Shown here: in pieces, positions 36,095 to 44,737 of the stretch | Layout: each line of letters begins with the position of its first letter | Position numbering within the stretch: the stretch's first letter is position 1 | Source of the DNA: Castellaniella hirudinis | GTDB lineage: Bacteria; Pseudomonadota; Gammaproteobacteria; Burkholderiales; Burkholderiaceae_B | DNA length: 64,000 nt | Direction of reading: 5' to 3' | NCBI RefSeq assembly: GCF_042651965.1 | Contig: NZ_JBHSDY010000001.1 | Span: forward strand, 248,001 to 312,000 | Notes under the pieces: generated by a model | Seen by the model: only the letters and a program-made list of their open reading frames with translations | The model's database searches: none | What the model was told of the DNA's origin: nothing | Program-made: the position numbers and the translations under genes

Positions 36095-36955
36095 TCATCC
36101 CGCGTCCGCCGCGCGCCAGCGTTCGATGGTGCGCTTGATCGGTTCCAGCAGCAGGTATTCGATGGCCAGCAGCAGCCCCAGCACCGCGACGATCCAGCCC
36201 ATCGAGCCGGCCATGTCCAACTGCGCACGCGACACCGCCAGTGCGGCGCCCGCGCCATCCGAAGCCGCCAGCAGTTCGGCCATCACGACCACCTTCCAGG
36301 AAATCCCCAGGGCCGTGATCCAGGCCGGCAGCAGATACGACACCACGTGCGGCAGGTGCACGTCGAACAGCGTCGTCCACCAGGGCAGCCGGTAGACCCG
36401 CGCCACGTCGGTGAGCTGGCCGTCCAGCGTGCGCGCGCCCTGCATCGCGCCGGCGAAGACGATCGGGAAACAGGCCACGGCCACGGTGAACACCGGCGTG
36501 GCATCGCCCATGCCGAACCACAGCATGGCCAGCACCAGCCAGGCGATCGGCGGCATGCCCAGCAGCAGCGTCACCAGCGGGCGGGACACCAGCGCCGCCG
36601 TCAGAGACCGCCCGGCCAGCATGCCGAGCACGCTGCCCGCCAGCACCGCCGCGCCCAGCCCCGTCAGCGTGCGGCGGGCGGAAATCCACAGTTCCGGCGC
36701 AGCCAGGCCGGAGGCCAGCAGCTCGCCCAGCCGCTGGAACGTCGCCAGCGGCCCGGGCAGGATCAGCGGCCCATAGTACTGCCCGCCCCATTCCCACAGC
36801 GCGCAGAACAGCAGCAGGCTGGCCACCGCGCCCCAGCCGCTCCACAGATAGGCCAGAACCGCCCCCGCGCCATCAGCCAGGCGCTGCGACGCGGCGGCCA
36901 TCCCCCTGGCGGGCGCATCGGATCCGTACGTCACGTCGAGCGGGTTCCTATGCAT
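36095..36955 (-). CDS. ABC transporter permease (nitrate/taurine type)
   Basis: A 286-residue inner-membrane permease with six or more helices. The EAA-like coupling loop is in DVARVYRLPWWTTLFDVHLPHVV, and LLGMPPIAWLVLAMLWFGMGDATPVF is the family core. The ATG at 36955 overlaps the stop of the binding-protein gene; 36964 is an alternative. It belongs to the BPD_transp_1 NitT/TauT branch (SsuC/TauC-like). Confidence 0.88.
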   Translation of the reverse strand: MHRNPLDVTYGSDAPARGMAAASQRLADGAGAVLAYLWSGWGAVASLLLFCALWEWGGQYYGPLILPGPLATFQRLGELLASGLAAPELWISARRTLTGLGAAVLAGSVLGMLAGRSLTAALVSRPLVTLLLGMPPIAWLVLAMLWFGMGDATPVFTVAVACFPIVFAGAMQGARTLDGQLTDVARVYRLPWWTTLFDVHLPHVVSYLLPAWITALGISWKVVVMAELLAASDGAGAALAVSRAQLDMAGSMGWIVAVLGLLLAIEYLLLEPIKRTIERWRAADAG

Positions 36956-38018
36956 AGAAGCCATCGTCCGGCAGCCGTCCGCCCACCAGCGCGGGCTGCC
37001 CGTCCAAGAGGCAGTTGAAGAAATAGTCCAGTTCCGGCCGGGCTTCGCGCGCATCCACCACGCGTTCCCGCGCCTGCGCGATCGAATCGGCGACGGCTTC
37101 GGGCGTCAGCATGGGGATGCGCCGCGCGACGAGTTCGCCGCATTCCCCGGGGTGCGCCAGACACCAGGCCAGCGAATCGGCGTGGGCCCGCCGCACCCGG
37201 TCGACCAGGCGCGTATCCGCGCGCAGCGGCCCGACGGCCGCGATTCCGGCCTGCGGGATGCGCGGTTCGCGGCCCAGGATGTCGCCCCAGGCCCGCGACA
37301 GATCCACGCCGCGATACAGCGTGGGCGCCACGACCGACACCGGGAAGGATTCGCTCTTGCGCAGCACCATGGATACGGCGGGCTCCGGCAGCAGGGCATG
37401 ATCCGTCCGCCGGGTCAGCAGCAGCTGGATGGCGTCGAAGGGCGTAGGCACGTAGCGCAGCGAGAAGTCCCGCTTCGGGTCCAGCCTCAACCGGGCCGCA
37501 AGCAGGCCGAACAGGATGTCGGGCATGTCCGCGCGGAACGGCATGGCGATTTCCTGGCCCCGGAAGTCCTCCAGCGAGCGGCGTGATTCATCTCGCGTCA
37601 CCAGCCACAGCATCCCCCAGGTGGAGACATTGAGCAGGCGCAGCGGCACGCCCTGGTTGTACAGATTGGCGGCCACGTTCGACGGCATCGCCATGAAATC
37701 CGCACCGTCGCGCACCGCCCAGGCGCGCAACTGGTCCGGGTTCTGCCACAGTTGGAAGCGCACCTCGGGCGCCACGCCGGCCAGCACGCCGGAGTCCGCC
37801 ATGTGAACCAGCGGGTAGGACACCGTGGCCGGCGGCCCCGACAGGATCAGGGGCCGGTCGAGCGGTGCGGCGGCCGCACCGGGCGCCTGGGCATGCGACG
37901 GCGCGGCCGACAGCAGCCCCAGCGCGGGCGCCAGACCCAGCAAGGCGCGGCGCCGGGCGCCGCGGACAGACAGGCCGCCAGGGGCTGAGGGGAAAAACGA
38001 AGGGAGTCGGGAAGCCAT
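36948..38018 (-). CDS. ABC transporter substrate-binding protein, NitT/TauT-like, substrate unknown
   Basis: A 356-residue periplasmic protein. The signal has an Arg-rich n-region (ARRRALLGLAPALGLLSA, cleavage near SHAQA). It has the two-lobe NMT1/SsuA-like pattern: ADSGVLAGVAPEVRFQLW, DFMAMPSNVAANLYNQGVPLRLLNV, DFRGQEIAMPF and RTDHALLPEPAVSMVLRKSE. The typical sulfonate or nitrate ligand motifs are not recognisable. Fur box 3 lies about 60 bp upstream, so iron limitation should induce it. It is first in the operon with permease, ATPase and NnrS. It may bind an iron-related or haem-related small molecule, which is speculative. Confidence 0.82.
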   Translation of the reverse strand: MASRLPSFFPSAPGGLSVRGARRRALLGLAPALGLLSAAPSHAQAPGAAAAPLDRPLILSGPPATVSYPLVHMADSGVLAGVAPEVRFQLWQNPDQLRAWAVRDGADFMAMPSNVAANLYNQGVPLRLLNVSTWGMLWLVTRDESRRSLEDFRGQEIAMPFRADMPDILFGLLAARLRLDPKRDFSLRYVPTPFDAIQLLLTRRTDHALLPEPAVSMVLRKSESFPVSVVAPTLYRGVDLSRAWGDILGREPRIPQAGIAAVGPLRADTRLVDRVRRAHADSLAWCLAHPGECGELVARRIPMLTPEAVADSIAQARERVVDAREARPELDYFFNCLLDGQPALVGGRLPDDGFYA

Positions 38019-38073
38019 GCACAACCGCCGGAATGAATCTTTCGGATTGTCGGCAGGAACCCCACTAAACGCA

Positions 38074-38089
38074 AATGATAATTATCAAG
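38074..38089 (-). promoter_or_regulatory. Fur box 3 (upstream of the ABC-NnrS operon)
   Basis: AATGATAATTATCAAG contains the perfect palindrome TGATAATTATCA (38076-38087), the core of the Fur consensus. It is placed about 60 bp upstream of the binding-protein gene on the minus strand. It could also influence the divergent symporter gene at 38289. Confidence 0.8.
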
Positions 38090-38288
38090 CTTTGGCCCGA
38101 TTCCACACACCGGACGGATGCCGGCGGAGATACGCGCCCGCTTTCAGACGTCATGGTTTACCCTGATATTTACCCTTTTTGCCATGCCAGCAGAACTTTT
38201 ACCTGTTTACTCGAAAATTTCAGACGTTTTACCTAAAACCCTGGTGTTAGCATTCACGAAATTTTTATACCCAAGGGTGTTGTCAGTC

Positions 38289-39635
38289 ATGGAATTCCTG
38301 AATCAACTCGTCAACCAGATCAACGGCCTGGTCTGGGGGCCGCCGATGCTGGTCCTCATCCTGGGGACCGGATTCTTCCTGATGGTGCTGCTCAAGCTGA
38401 TGCCGCTGCGGCGCATCGGCACCGGTTTTGCCATGATCTGGCGCGGCCGTCACCGGGGCGACACCGCCACCGGCGAAATCAGCCCGTTCGAGGCGCTGAT
38501 GACCTGCCTGGCCGCCACCGTCGGCACCGGCAACATCGCCGGGGTGGCGACCGCCATCGCCCTCGGCGGCCCGGGCGCCCTGTTCTGGATGTGGTGCACG
38601 GCCCTGGTCGGCATGGCCACCAAATACTGCGAAGTGGTGCTGGCCGTCCATTTCCGTGAAAAGGACGACCGGGGCGAACACGCCGGCGGCCCCATGTACG
38701 CCATCAAGAACGGCCTGGGCCGCAAATGGCTGTGGCTGGGCGTGGCGTTCGCGATCTTCGGCGGTTTCGCCGGGTTCGGCATCGGCAACATGGTCCAGGT
38801 CAACAGCATGGCCCAGGCGCTTGAATCGTCCTTCTCCATCCCGCTGTGGGTGACCGGCGTGGTCACGATGATCCTGATCGGCCTGGTGATCCTGGGCGGC
38901 ATCAAGCGCATCGGCGCGGTCGCCGCGTCCCTGGTGCCCTTCATGTGCGTGGCCTACGTGCTGGCCGGCCTGGTCGTGCTGGTCGTCAACGCCGAGCGCA
39001 TCCCCGAAGCCCTGGACCTGATCTTCACGCACGCCTTCACGCCCATCGCCGCCACCGGCGGCTTCGCGGGCGCCGCCGTCATGGCCGCCATCCGCTTCGG
39101 CGTGGCGCGCGGGATCTTCTCCAACGAAGCCGGCCTGGGGTCGGCCGGGATCGCCCAGGCCGCCGGCACCACCAACAACGCCGTGCAATCCGGCCTGATC
39201 GGCATGATGGGCACCTTCATCGACACCATCATCATCTGCAGCATCACCGGCCTGGCCATCGTGTGCTCCGGCGTCTGGAGCAGCGGCGCCAGCGGCGCGG
39301 CCCTGTCGGCCGCCGCCTTCGAGGTATCCATGCCGGGCATCGGCGGGGCCATCCTGACCCTGTCGCTGGTGGTCTTTGCCTTCACCACCATCCTGGGCTG
39401 GAGCTACTACGGCGAAAAGTGCTGGGAATTCCTGCTGGGCACGAAATCGACCGTCCCCTACCGCATCGTCTGGGTCGCCGTGATCCCGTTCGGCGCCATC
39501 AGCCAACTGGACTTCGCCTGGCTGCTGGCCGACACGCTGAACGGCCTGATGGCGCTGCCCAACCTGATCTCGCTGATCCTGCTGAGCCCGCTGGTGGTCA
39601 AGCTGACGCGCGACTACTTCCAGAAGAACGACTAA
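38289..39635 (+). CDS. Alanine/glycine:cation symporter family (AGCS)
   Basis: A 448-residue inner-membrane Na+/H+:amino-acid symporter. Family signatures are SPFEALMTCLAATVGTGNIAG, GGPGALFWMWCTALVGMATKYCE, HAGGPMYAIKNGLG, FGVARGIFSNEAGLGSA and TTILGWSYYGEKC. The start at 38289 follows AAGGGTG; the longer open frame from 38118 would translate the AT-rich leader and is rejected. The leader contains several TTTACC repeats (see findings). Confidence 0.93.
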   Translation: MEFLNQLVNQINGLVWGPPMLVLILGTGFFLMVLLKLMPLRRIGTGFAMIWRGRHRGDTATGEISPFEALMTCLAATVGTGNIAGVATAIALGGPGALFWMWCTALVGMATKYCEVVLAVHFREKDDRGEHAGGPMYAIKNGLGRKWLWLGVAFAIFGGFAGFGIGNMVQVNSMAQALESSFSIPLWVTGVVTMILIGLVILGGIKRIGAVAASLVPFMCVAYVLAGLVVLVVNAERIPEALDLIFTHAFTPIAATGGFAGAAVMAAIRFGVARGIFSNEAGLGSAGIAQAAGTTNNAVQSGLIGMMGTFIDTIIICSITGLAIVCSGVWSSGASGAALSAAAFEVSMPGIGGAILTLSLVVFAFTTILGWSYYGEKCWEFLLGTKSTVPYRIVWVAVIPFGAISQLDFAWLLADTLNGLMALPNLISLILLSPLVVKLTRDYFQKND

Positions 39636-39655
39636 TCGTTCTCGACCTTGTTTCT

Positions 39656-39728
39656 CCTGGCGGCCCACAAGCCGCCAGGGGACACCGGGCACGGAATCGT
39701 CACCCGACACAGGTGCGGTTCCGTGCCC
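39656..39728 (+). terminator. Two consecutive hairpins after the symporter gene
   Basis: CCTGGCGGC/GCCGCCAGG (39656-39664 with 39671-39679) is followed by GGGCACGGAA/TTCCGTGCCC (39687-39696 with 39719-39728), then ATTTTC. They lie between convergent genes and could act as a bidirectional terminator, although the T tract is short. Confidence 0.6.
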
Positions 39729-39732
39729 ATTT

Positions 39733-40551
39733 TCATTCCGCAGCCGACGTGCCGCGATAGGGTGCAGGATCGATATCATGCTTGCGCATCAGCGCCCAGA
39801 ACGCGCGCCGGTGCTTCTGGGCCATGCGCGCCGCCAGGGTGATGTTGCCCGAATGCCGGCCCAGGGCCGCGCGGATGTAGGCGCGCTCGAACCGCGCGAC
39901 GACCTGGCACTTGGCGGCGCGAAAGGATTCCCGCGACGTGGCCCGCTGCATGGCCACGGCCACCGCATAGGCTTCCAGTTCGTTGCCGGAACGGTCCAGG
40001 ATAGTGTTGCAGAACGCGATCTCGGATTCGGTGACCGGCGGTTCGGACGCGCCCGCCGGCAGGGCACGCGAGGACAGCGACACGGCCCCCGCGCCCGGCA
40101 GCCCGGCCCCTGACAAGCCGGCGCCATAAACCGGCCCTTGCTCACAGAAACGGGCCGGGGCCAGCAGGTTCAAGGCATGATCCAGGCGCGCGCGCAGTTC
40201 CTCCGGACAGAAGGGCGGCCGCAAGAAATCGGCCACCCCCAACGCCATCAGATCGCGCACCGCCTGGGCCCGCAGCCCCACCGCGTAGACCAGCAGCACC
40301 GCCGGCAGACGGCCGACCAGCGCGGCCAGCGCCGTGCGCCAATCGCGGATCGAGGCCGCATCCACGTACAGCAATCCGGCATCGTAGCGGCCCCGCGTCA
40401 CGGCCGGATCGGCCAGCGCATCAGCCGCCGAACCGGGCGAATGCGGCGGCGTATGCAGCACCAGCCGTCCCCCAAGATGCGGGCCGCGCAAAGCGGCCGC
40501 CCAGTCTTCCCTGCCCGGCGCCAGAATCGCGCAATCCAGTCGTTCCCGCAT
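39733..40551 (-). CDS. Fis-type DNA-binding protein with degenerate receiver-like domain
   Basis: A 272-residue protein. The N-terminal ~125 residues follow a response-regulator receiver pattern (YDAGLLYVDAASIRDW for the Asp strand, ALGVADFLRPPFCPEELRARL for the switch region). The usual Lys-Pro is Arg-Pro and the acidic pocket is not clear, so phosphorylation is doubtful. The C-terminal ~90 residues carry a Fis-type HTH (FERAYIRAALGRHSGNITLAARMAQKHRRAFW). There is no AAA+ domain, so it is not a classical sigma54 activator. It is downstream of the ddp operon on the same strand, about 110 bp away, and may regulate it; this is inferred. Confidence 0.72.
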   Translation of the reverse strand: MRERLDCAILAPGREDWAAALRGPHLGGRLVLHTPPHSPGSAADALADPAVTRGRYDAGLLYVDAASIRDWRTALAALVGRLPAVLLVYAVGLRAQAVRDLMALGVADFLRPPFCPEELRARLDHALNLLAPARFCEQGPVYGAGLSGAGLPGAGAVSLSSRALPAGASEPPVTESEIAFCNTILDRSGNELEAYAVAVAMQRATSRESFRAAKCQVVARFERAYIRAALGRHSGNITLAARMAQKHRRAFWALMRKHDIDPAPYRGTSAAE

Positions 40552-40662
40552 GTCGCTGCTCCTGTTCGTATGGAGTGAGCAGGATAGAAAAATGACGGTG
40601 TGTTGGACAGTCGCAAAACTACGGCCGTAGTTCCCACAATCTCATTTTGGAATTCGGGACGG

Positions 40663-41649
40663 TCACACGCCCTTTCGGGCTCCCGCCACGTGGCAGCGAT
40701 AGGCGTGCAAAGGCTCGTCAGGCCGGGCCAGCAGGGTTTGCGGCCGGTCGCAACCGGTGGTCGCCCAAGGGCAGCGGCCACGAAAGAAGCAGCCTTGCGG
40801 CAGCACGCCGTTCCCTGGCAGTTCTGCCGGGGCGGACGGAGCGGTCTCGGGCCAAGGCCGGTCCAGGCGCGGCACGGCGTCGAGCAGTTCGCGCGTGTAG
40901 GGATGGCGCGGGGATTCCAGCACCTGCGCGGCCGGCCCCTGTTCGACCACCTGCCCCAGGTACATCACCGCCACCCGGTCGCACAGATGGCGCACGACCG
41001 AGACATTGTGCGAAATCAGCACGTAGGTCAGGCCGTGTGCGCGGCGCAGTTCCCGCAGCAGGTTCAGGATCTGCGCCTGGACGGAAATATCCAGCGCAGA
41101 GGTCGGCTCGTCCAGCACGATGACGTCGGGTTCCGGGGCGAGCGCCCGGGCGATGGCGATCCGCTGGCGCTGGCCTCCGGAAAACTCATGCGCGTAGCGA
41201 TCGAGCTGCTCGGGCCGCAGACCGACTTGCAGGGCCAGGGCGTCGGCCCGCGCGCGCAAGGCGGTCTTGTCCAGGCGACGGCCCCGCGCCGCATCCGCAC
41301 GGCGGCCTGCGGCCACCAGCGGTTCGATGATGACCCGCCAGGCGGGCAGGCGCGGATCCAGCGAGGACTGCGGGTCCTGGAACACGATCTGCACGTCGGC
41401 CGGACGGCCGTCGGCGCGCGGCAGCCGCGACAATTCACCCTGGGTGGGCGGCAGCAAGTTCATCAGCACTGCCGCCAGGGTGCTTTTGCCGCAGCCGGAC
41501 TCGCCGACGATGCCGAAGGCCTCGCCGCGCCGCACCTGCAGGCTGACGCCGTTCAAGGCATGGGCGTGGCGCACCGCCCGCCCCCGCCAATCCCGGGCGA
41601 GCGGAAAGCGCACATGGATCTCGTGGGCGTCCAGCACCAGCGCGCTCAT
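40663..41649 (-). CDS. ddpF: Dipeptide ABC transporter ATPase DdpF-like
   Basis: A 328-residue ATPase. Walker A is GESGCGKST, the Q-loop FQDPQSSLDPRL, the signature FSGGQRQRIAIARAL and Walker B VIVLDEPTSALD. The C-terminal oligopeptide/dipeptide extension has its Cys cluster (CFFRGRCPW, CDRP) and the HPYTRELLDAVP motif. The start overlaps the DdpD stop (ATGA). It is the last gene of the ddpXABCDF-order operon. Confidence 0.88.
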   Translation of the reverse strand: MSALVLDAHEIHVRFPLARDWRGRAVRHAHALNGVSLQVRRGEAFGIVGESGCGKSTLAAVLMNLLPPTQGELSRLPRADGRPADVQIVFQDPQSSLDPRLPAWRVIIEPLVAAGRRADAARGRRLDKTALRARADALALQVGLRPEQLDRYAHEFSGGQRQRIAIARALAPEPDVIVLDEPTSALDISVQAQILNLLRELRRAHGLTYVLISHNVSVVRHLCDRVAVMYLGQVVEQGPAAQVLESPRHPYTRELLDAVPRLDRPWPETAPSAPAELPGNGVLPQGCFFRGRCPWATTGCDRPQTLLARPDEPLHAYRCHVAGARKGV

Positions 41650-42704
41650 ATCGCATCTCCAGCAGACGGCGCCACGGCCGGTTCCCGAACCGATGCCGCG
41701 ACCAGCGGATGCCAGCAGGCCACCCGGCGCTCCGACGCGGTCCCGGCCTTGATGTCGGCCTCCTGGCCCGCTCCGGCCCGCAGCTCGGGCCGCCGGCGAC
41801 AGGCCTCGTCCGCGAACGCGCAGCGGTCGAAGAACACACAGCCCGCAGGCGGGTGCCGCATGTCCGGCACCCGGCCCGGGATCGCGGCCAGGTCGGTGTC
41901 CGGCGCGGCGCGCTCCGGCAGGCCGTCGAGCAGGCCGCGTGTATAGGGATGATGGGGCGCGCCCAGCACCTGAGCAGTCGGTCCTTGTTCGACCACCGTC
42001 CCCGCGTACATGACGTACACCCGGTCGCAGAACTGCGACACCACCGCCATATCGTGGGTGATGAACAGGATCGCGGCGCCGCGCTCACGCGCCCGATGGC
42101 GCAGCAACTGCAGCACCTGGCGCTGCACCGTCACGTCCAGCGCCGTGGTGGGCTCGTCGGCGATCAGCAGCGCCGGATCGCAGGAAAACGCCATCGCCAC
42201 CATCACGCGCTGGCGCATGCCGCCGGACAACTCGAATGGATAGGCCCGCAGCGTCCGTTCCGGATCGGGGATCATCATGTCGCGCAGCAGTTCGGCGGCG
42301 CGCGCCAGGGCCGCGCGCGGGCTCAGGCGGTGATGCACGCGCAGCACGCCCGCCAGTTGATCGCCGATGCGCCGGGTCGGATTCAGGGCGGTCATCGGCT
42401 CCTGGAAAATCATCGCCGCGCGGCGTCCGCGCCATTGCCGCATCCGGGCTTCGGACGCCGCCAGCACGTCCTCGCCGCACAGCCGCAGGCCGCCGCCCGT
42501 CACGCGATAGCTGCCTGGGGCCAGCAGCCGCAGCGCCGTCATGGCCGTCACCGACTTGCCGGAGCCGGATTCGCCCACCACGCCGACGATCTCGCCCGGC
42601 ATGACGTTCAGGCTGACGCCGCCCAGCGCCCGGACCGAGCCGCCGAAGACGGGGAATTCCAGCGACAGGTCGCGGATCTCCAGGACGGGTTCCTGCACAC
42701 TCAT
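41646..42704 (-). CDS. ddpD: Dipeptide ABC transporter ATPase DdpD-like
   Basis: A 352-residue ATPase. Walker A is GESGSGKSV, the Q-loop FQEPMTALNPTRRIGDQ, the signature LSGGMRQRVMVAMAF and Walker B LLIADEPTTALD. The HPYTRGLLDGLP and CVFFDRCAFADEAC extension marks the OppD/DppD family. The start at 42704 follows AAGGGGG. The frame stays open upstream through an intergenic palindromic repeat, which explains a longer apparent reading frame. Confidence 0.88.
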   Translation of the reverse strand: MSVQEPVLEIRDLSLEFPVFGGSVRALGGVSLNVMPGEIVGVVGESGSGKSVTAMTALRLLAPGSYRVTGGGLRLCGEDVLAASEARMRQWRGRRAAMIFQEPMTALNPTRRIGDQLAGVLRVHHRLSPRAALARAAELLRDMMIPDPERTLRAYPFELSGGMRQRVMVAMAFSCDPALLIADEPTTALDVTVQRQVLQLLRHRARERGAAILFITHDMAVVSQFCDRVYVMYAGTVVEQGPTAQVLGAPHHPYTRGLLDGLPERAAPDTDLAAIPGRVPDMRHPPAGCVFFDRCAFADEACRRRPELRAGAGQEADIKAGTASERRVACWHPLVAASVREPAVAPSAGDAI

Positions 42705-42726
42705 GGTGCCCCCTTGGCGCTGCGCG

Positions 42727-42820
42727 CCGTCCACCTCGCGGCCTGCATGCCGCTCGGATTCGTCAGGCGCAGGACAGTCCGCAAGGACTATCCTGCGTCC
42801 GGGCTCATCCCCCCAGGGGG
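42727..42820. repeat. Dispersed palindromic repeat unit between ddpC and ddpD
   Basis: The unit runs through GGATTCGTCAGGCGCAGGAC, CAGTCCGCAAGGACTA, TCCTGCGTCCGG and GCTCATCCCCCC. The central arms pair (CGCAGGACAGTCC with GGACTATCCTGCG). The same order of blocks occurs near 20620-20685 and 25870-25945. It separates the two halves of the ddp operon. Confidence 0.7.
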
Positions 42821-42850
42821 GAGTTTCGCGCTTGGGGCGGCCCGGCGCGC

Positions 42851-43684
42851 TCATTTCGCCCTCGACTTCGGGTCCAGCAGGTCGCGCACACCGTCGCCCA
42901 CCAGATTGCAGGCCAGCGCCGTCACCAGGATCGCGCAGCCCGGCGTCACGGTGTACCACCACTGGTCCAGCAGAAAATTGCGGCCCGTCGCCACCATGGC
43001 GCCCCATTCGGCCGTGGGCTGTTGCGCGCCCAGGCCGATGAAGCCCAGCGCGGCCGCCATCAGGATCGCCCCGCCGATGTCCAGCGTGGCCTGCACCACC
43101 AGGGGCGAGGCCGCATTGCGCGCCACGTGCCAGCGCACCACATGCCGCCGCGTCGCGCCAAAGGTCCAGGCCGCCCGCACATAAGCCATCTCGCGGATGC
43201 TCAGGGTCTGGCCGCGCGCCAGCCGCACGTAGAACGGAATCCGCACCAACGTGATCGCCAGCATGGCGTTGAACAGGCTGGGTCCCAATGCGGCCGCCAG
43301 CGCCATGATCAGCACCAGCGACGGCACCGACAGCACCACGTCCATCGAGCGCATGATCAGGCCGTCGATGCGGCCGCCCACGATCCCGGAGAAACAGCCG
43401 ATCACGGCGCCCACGATGCTGGCGCAACCGGCGACGAACAGCCCCACCCCGATGGACTGGCGTCCGCCGTAGAGCACGCGGCTGAAGATGTCCCGGCCGA
43501 CCTCGTCGGTGCCGAACCAGTGCTCGGCCGACGGCGCCGCCAGCCGGTGCACGAGGTCCAGACGTTCGGGATCATAGGGCGCCACCCAGTCCGCCAGGAT
43601 CACGGCCAGGCCCACCGCCGCGAGAATCGCCAGCCCCAGCAACATCAAGAGATTGCGGCGCAACTGGTACAGCAGATAGCTCAT
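42851..43684 (-). CDS. ddpC: Dipeptide ABC transporter permease DdpC-like
   Basis: A 277-residue permease with the OppC/DppC N-terminal region (APYDPERLDLVHRLAAPSAEHWFGTDEVGRD is split around the first helix) and the EAA loop YVRAAWTFGATRRHVVRWHVARN. It has about six helices. It overlaps ddpB by four bases (ATGA at 43681-43684). Confidence 0.9.
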   Translation of the reverse strand: MSYLLYQLRRNLLMLLGLAILAAVGLAVILADWVAPYDPERLDLVHRLAAPSAEHWFGTDEVGRDIFSRVLYGGRQSIGVGLFVAGCASIVGAVIGCFSGIVGGRIDGLIMRSMDVVLSVPSLVLIMALAAALGPSLFNAMLAITLVRIPFYVRLARGQTLSIREMAYVRAAWTFGATRRHVVRWHVARNAASPLVVQATLDIGGAILMAAALGFIGLGAQQPTAEWGAMVATGRNFLLDQWWYTVTPGCAILVTALACNLVGDGVRDLLDPKSRAK

Positions 43685-44703
43685 CCGACCTCCTGGATGC
43701 GCGGATCGAGCCGCCGATACAGCAAGTCCACCAGCAGGTTCAGAATCACGTAGGCGAAGGACACCACCACGGCAAAGCCCATCACCGCCGGGAAATCCAG
43801 CGCCTGGATCGAGTCCACCACATAGGCGCCCATGCCCGGCCAGCCGAACACGGTCTCCGTCAGCACCGCCCCATACAGCAGATCGCCCAGGGCCAGGCCC
43901 AGCACGGTCACGGAAGGGATCAGCGCATTAGGCAGGGCATGGCGGACCACCACGGTCCAGGGACTCAGGCCGTAGGCGCGGGCGGTTCGGACGTAATCCT
44001 CGCCCAACTGTTCCAGCATGGATGAACGCACCTGCCGCGCCACCACGCCCAGGTGCACGAAACCCAGGGTCAGGGCAGGCAGAATCAGGTGCTCCAGCGC
44101 GCTGCGCCAGACAGTCCAGTCACCCGCCACCGCCGCGTCGATCAGGTACAGGCCCGTGATGCCGGGCGGCGGCGCCAGGCCCTGGTCGATGCGCCCGCCC
44201 CCCGGCAACCAGCCGAGTTCACCGTAGAACAGCACGATCAGCCCCAGCCCCAGCCAGAAGGCCGGCGTGGAAATGCCCATGACCGCCAGCGTACGCGCGA
44301 CGTGATCGACGAAACGGTTGCGATAGACCGCCGACAGCACGCCCAGGGGAATGCCCAGCAGCGTCGCCAGCAGCAAGGCCACCAGCGCCAGTTCCAGCGT
44401 GGCGGGGAAGAACGCGGCGATGTCCTGCAGCACCGGCCGGTGCGTGCGGATGGACGTCCCCAGGTCACCCTGCAGCAACTGCCCCATGTAATGCAGGTAC
44501 TGCTGCGGCAAGGGCAGGTCCAGGCCCAGTTGCGCGCGGATGTGGGCGACGATTTCCGGCGTGGCGCGGTCGCCCGCGATCAGGCGGGCCGGGTCGCCCG
44601 GCACCATATGGGAAATGGCGAAGGTGATCAGGGACACCCCGATCACCACCCAGACCAGGCTGGCCAGCCGGCGGCGCACCACGGACAACCAGGACACGTT
44701 CAT
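43681..44703 (-). CDS. ddpB: Dipeptide ABC transporter permease DdpB-like
   Basis: A 340-residue permease with the OppB/DppB signature: an N-terminal helix, MVPGDPARLIAGDRATPE, GQLLQGDLGTSIRTHRPV, the EAA loop EDYVRTARAYGLSPWTVVVRHALPNAL and ETVFGWPGMGAYVVDSI. It partners with DdpC in the inner membrane. A stretch of about 35 bp separates it from the binding-protein gene and resembles the end of the dispersed repeat. Confidence 0.92.
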   Translation of the reverse strand: MNVSWLSVVRRRLASLVWVVIGVSLITFAISHMVPGDPARLIAGDRATPEIVAHIRAQLGLDLPLPQQYLHYMGQLLQGDLGTSIRTHRPVLQDIAAFFPATLELALVALLLATLLGIPLGVLSAVYRNRFVDHVARTLAVMGISTPAFWLGLGLIVLFYGELGWLPGGGRIDQGLAPPPGITGLYLIDAAVAGDWTVWRSALEHLILPALTLGFVHLGVVARQVRSSMLEQLGEDYVRTARAYGLSPWTVVVRHALPNALIPSVTVLGLALGDLLYGAVLTETVFGWPGMGAYVVDSIQALDFPAVMGFAVVVSFAYVILNLLVDLLYRRLDPRIQEVG

Positions 44704-44737
44704 GCTGCCCCCTTGGCGCTGTGTGCCGTCCCCCCGC

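Noticed and set aside
38100..38288. Glycine riboswitch before the Ala/Gly symporter
   Set aside because: No paired aptamer arms or conserved GGAGAG/ACCGCC blocks could be found in the leader.
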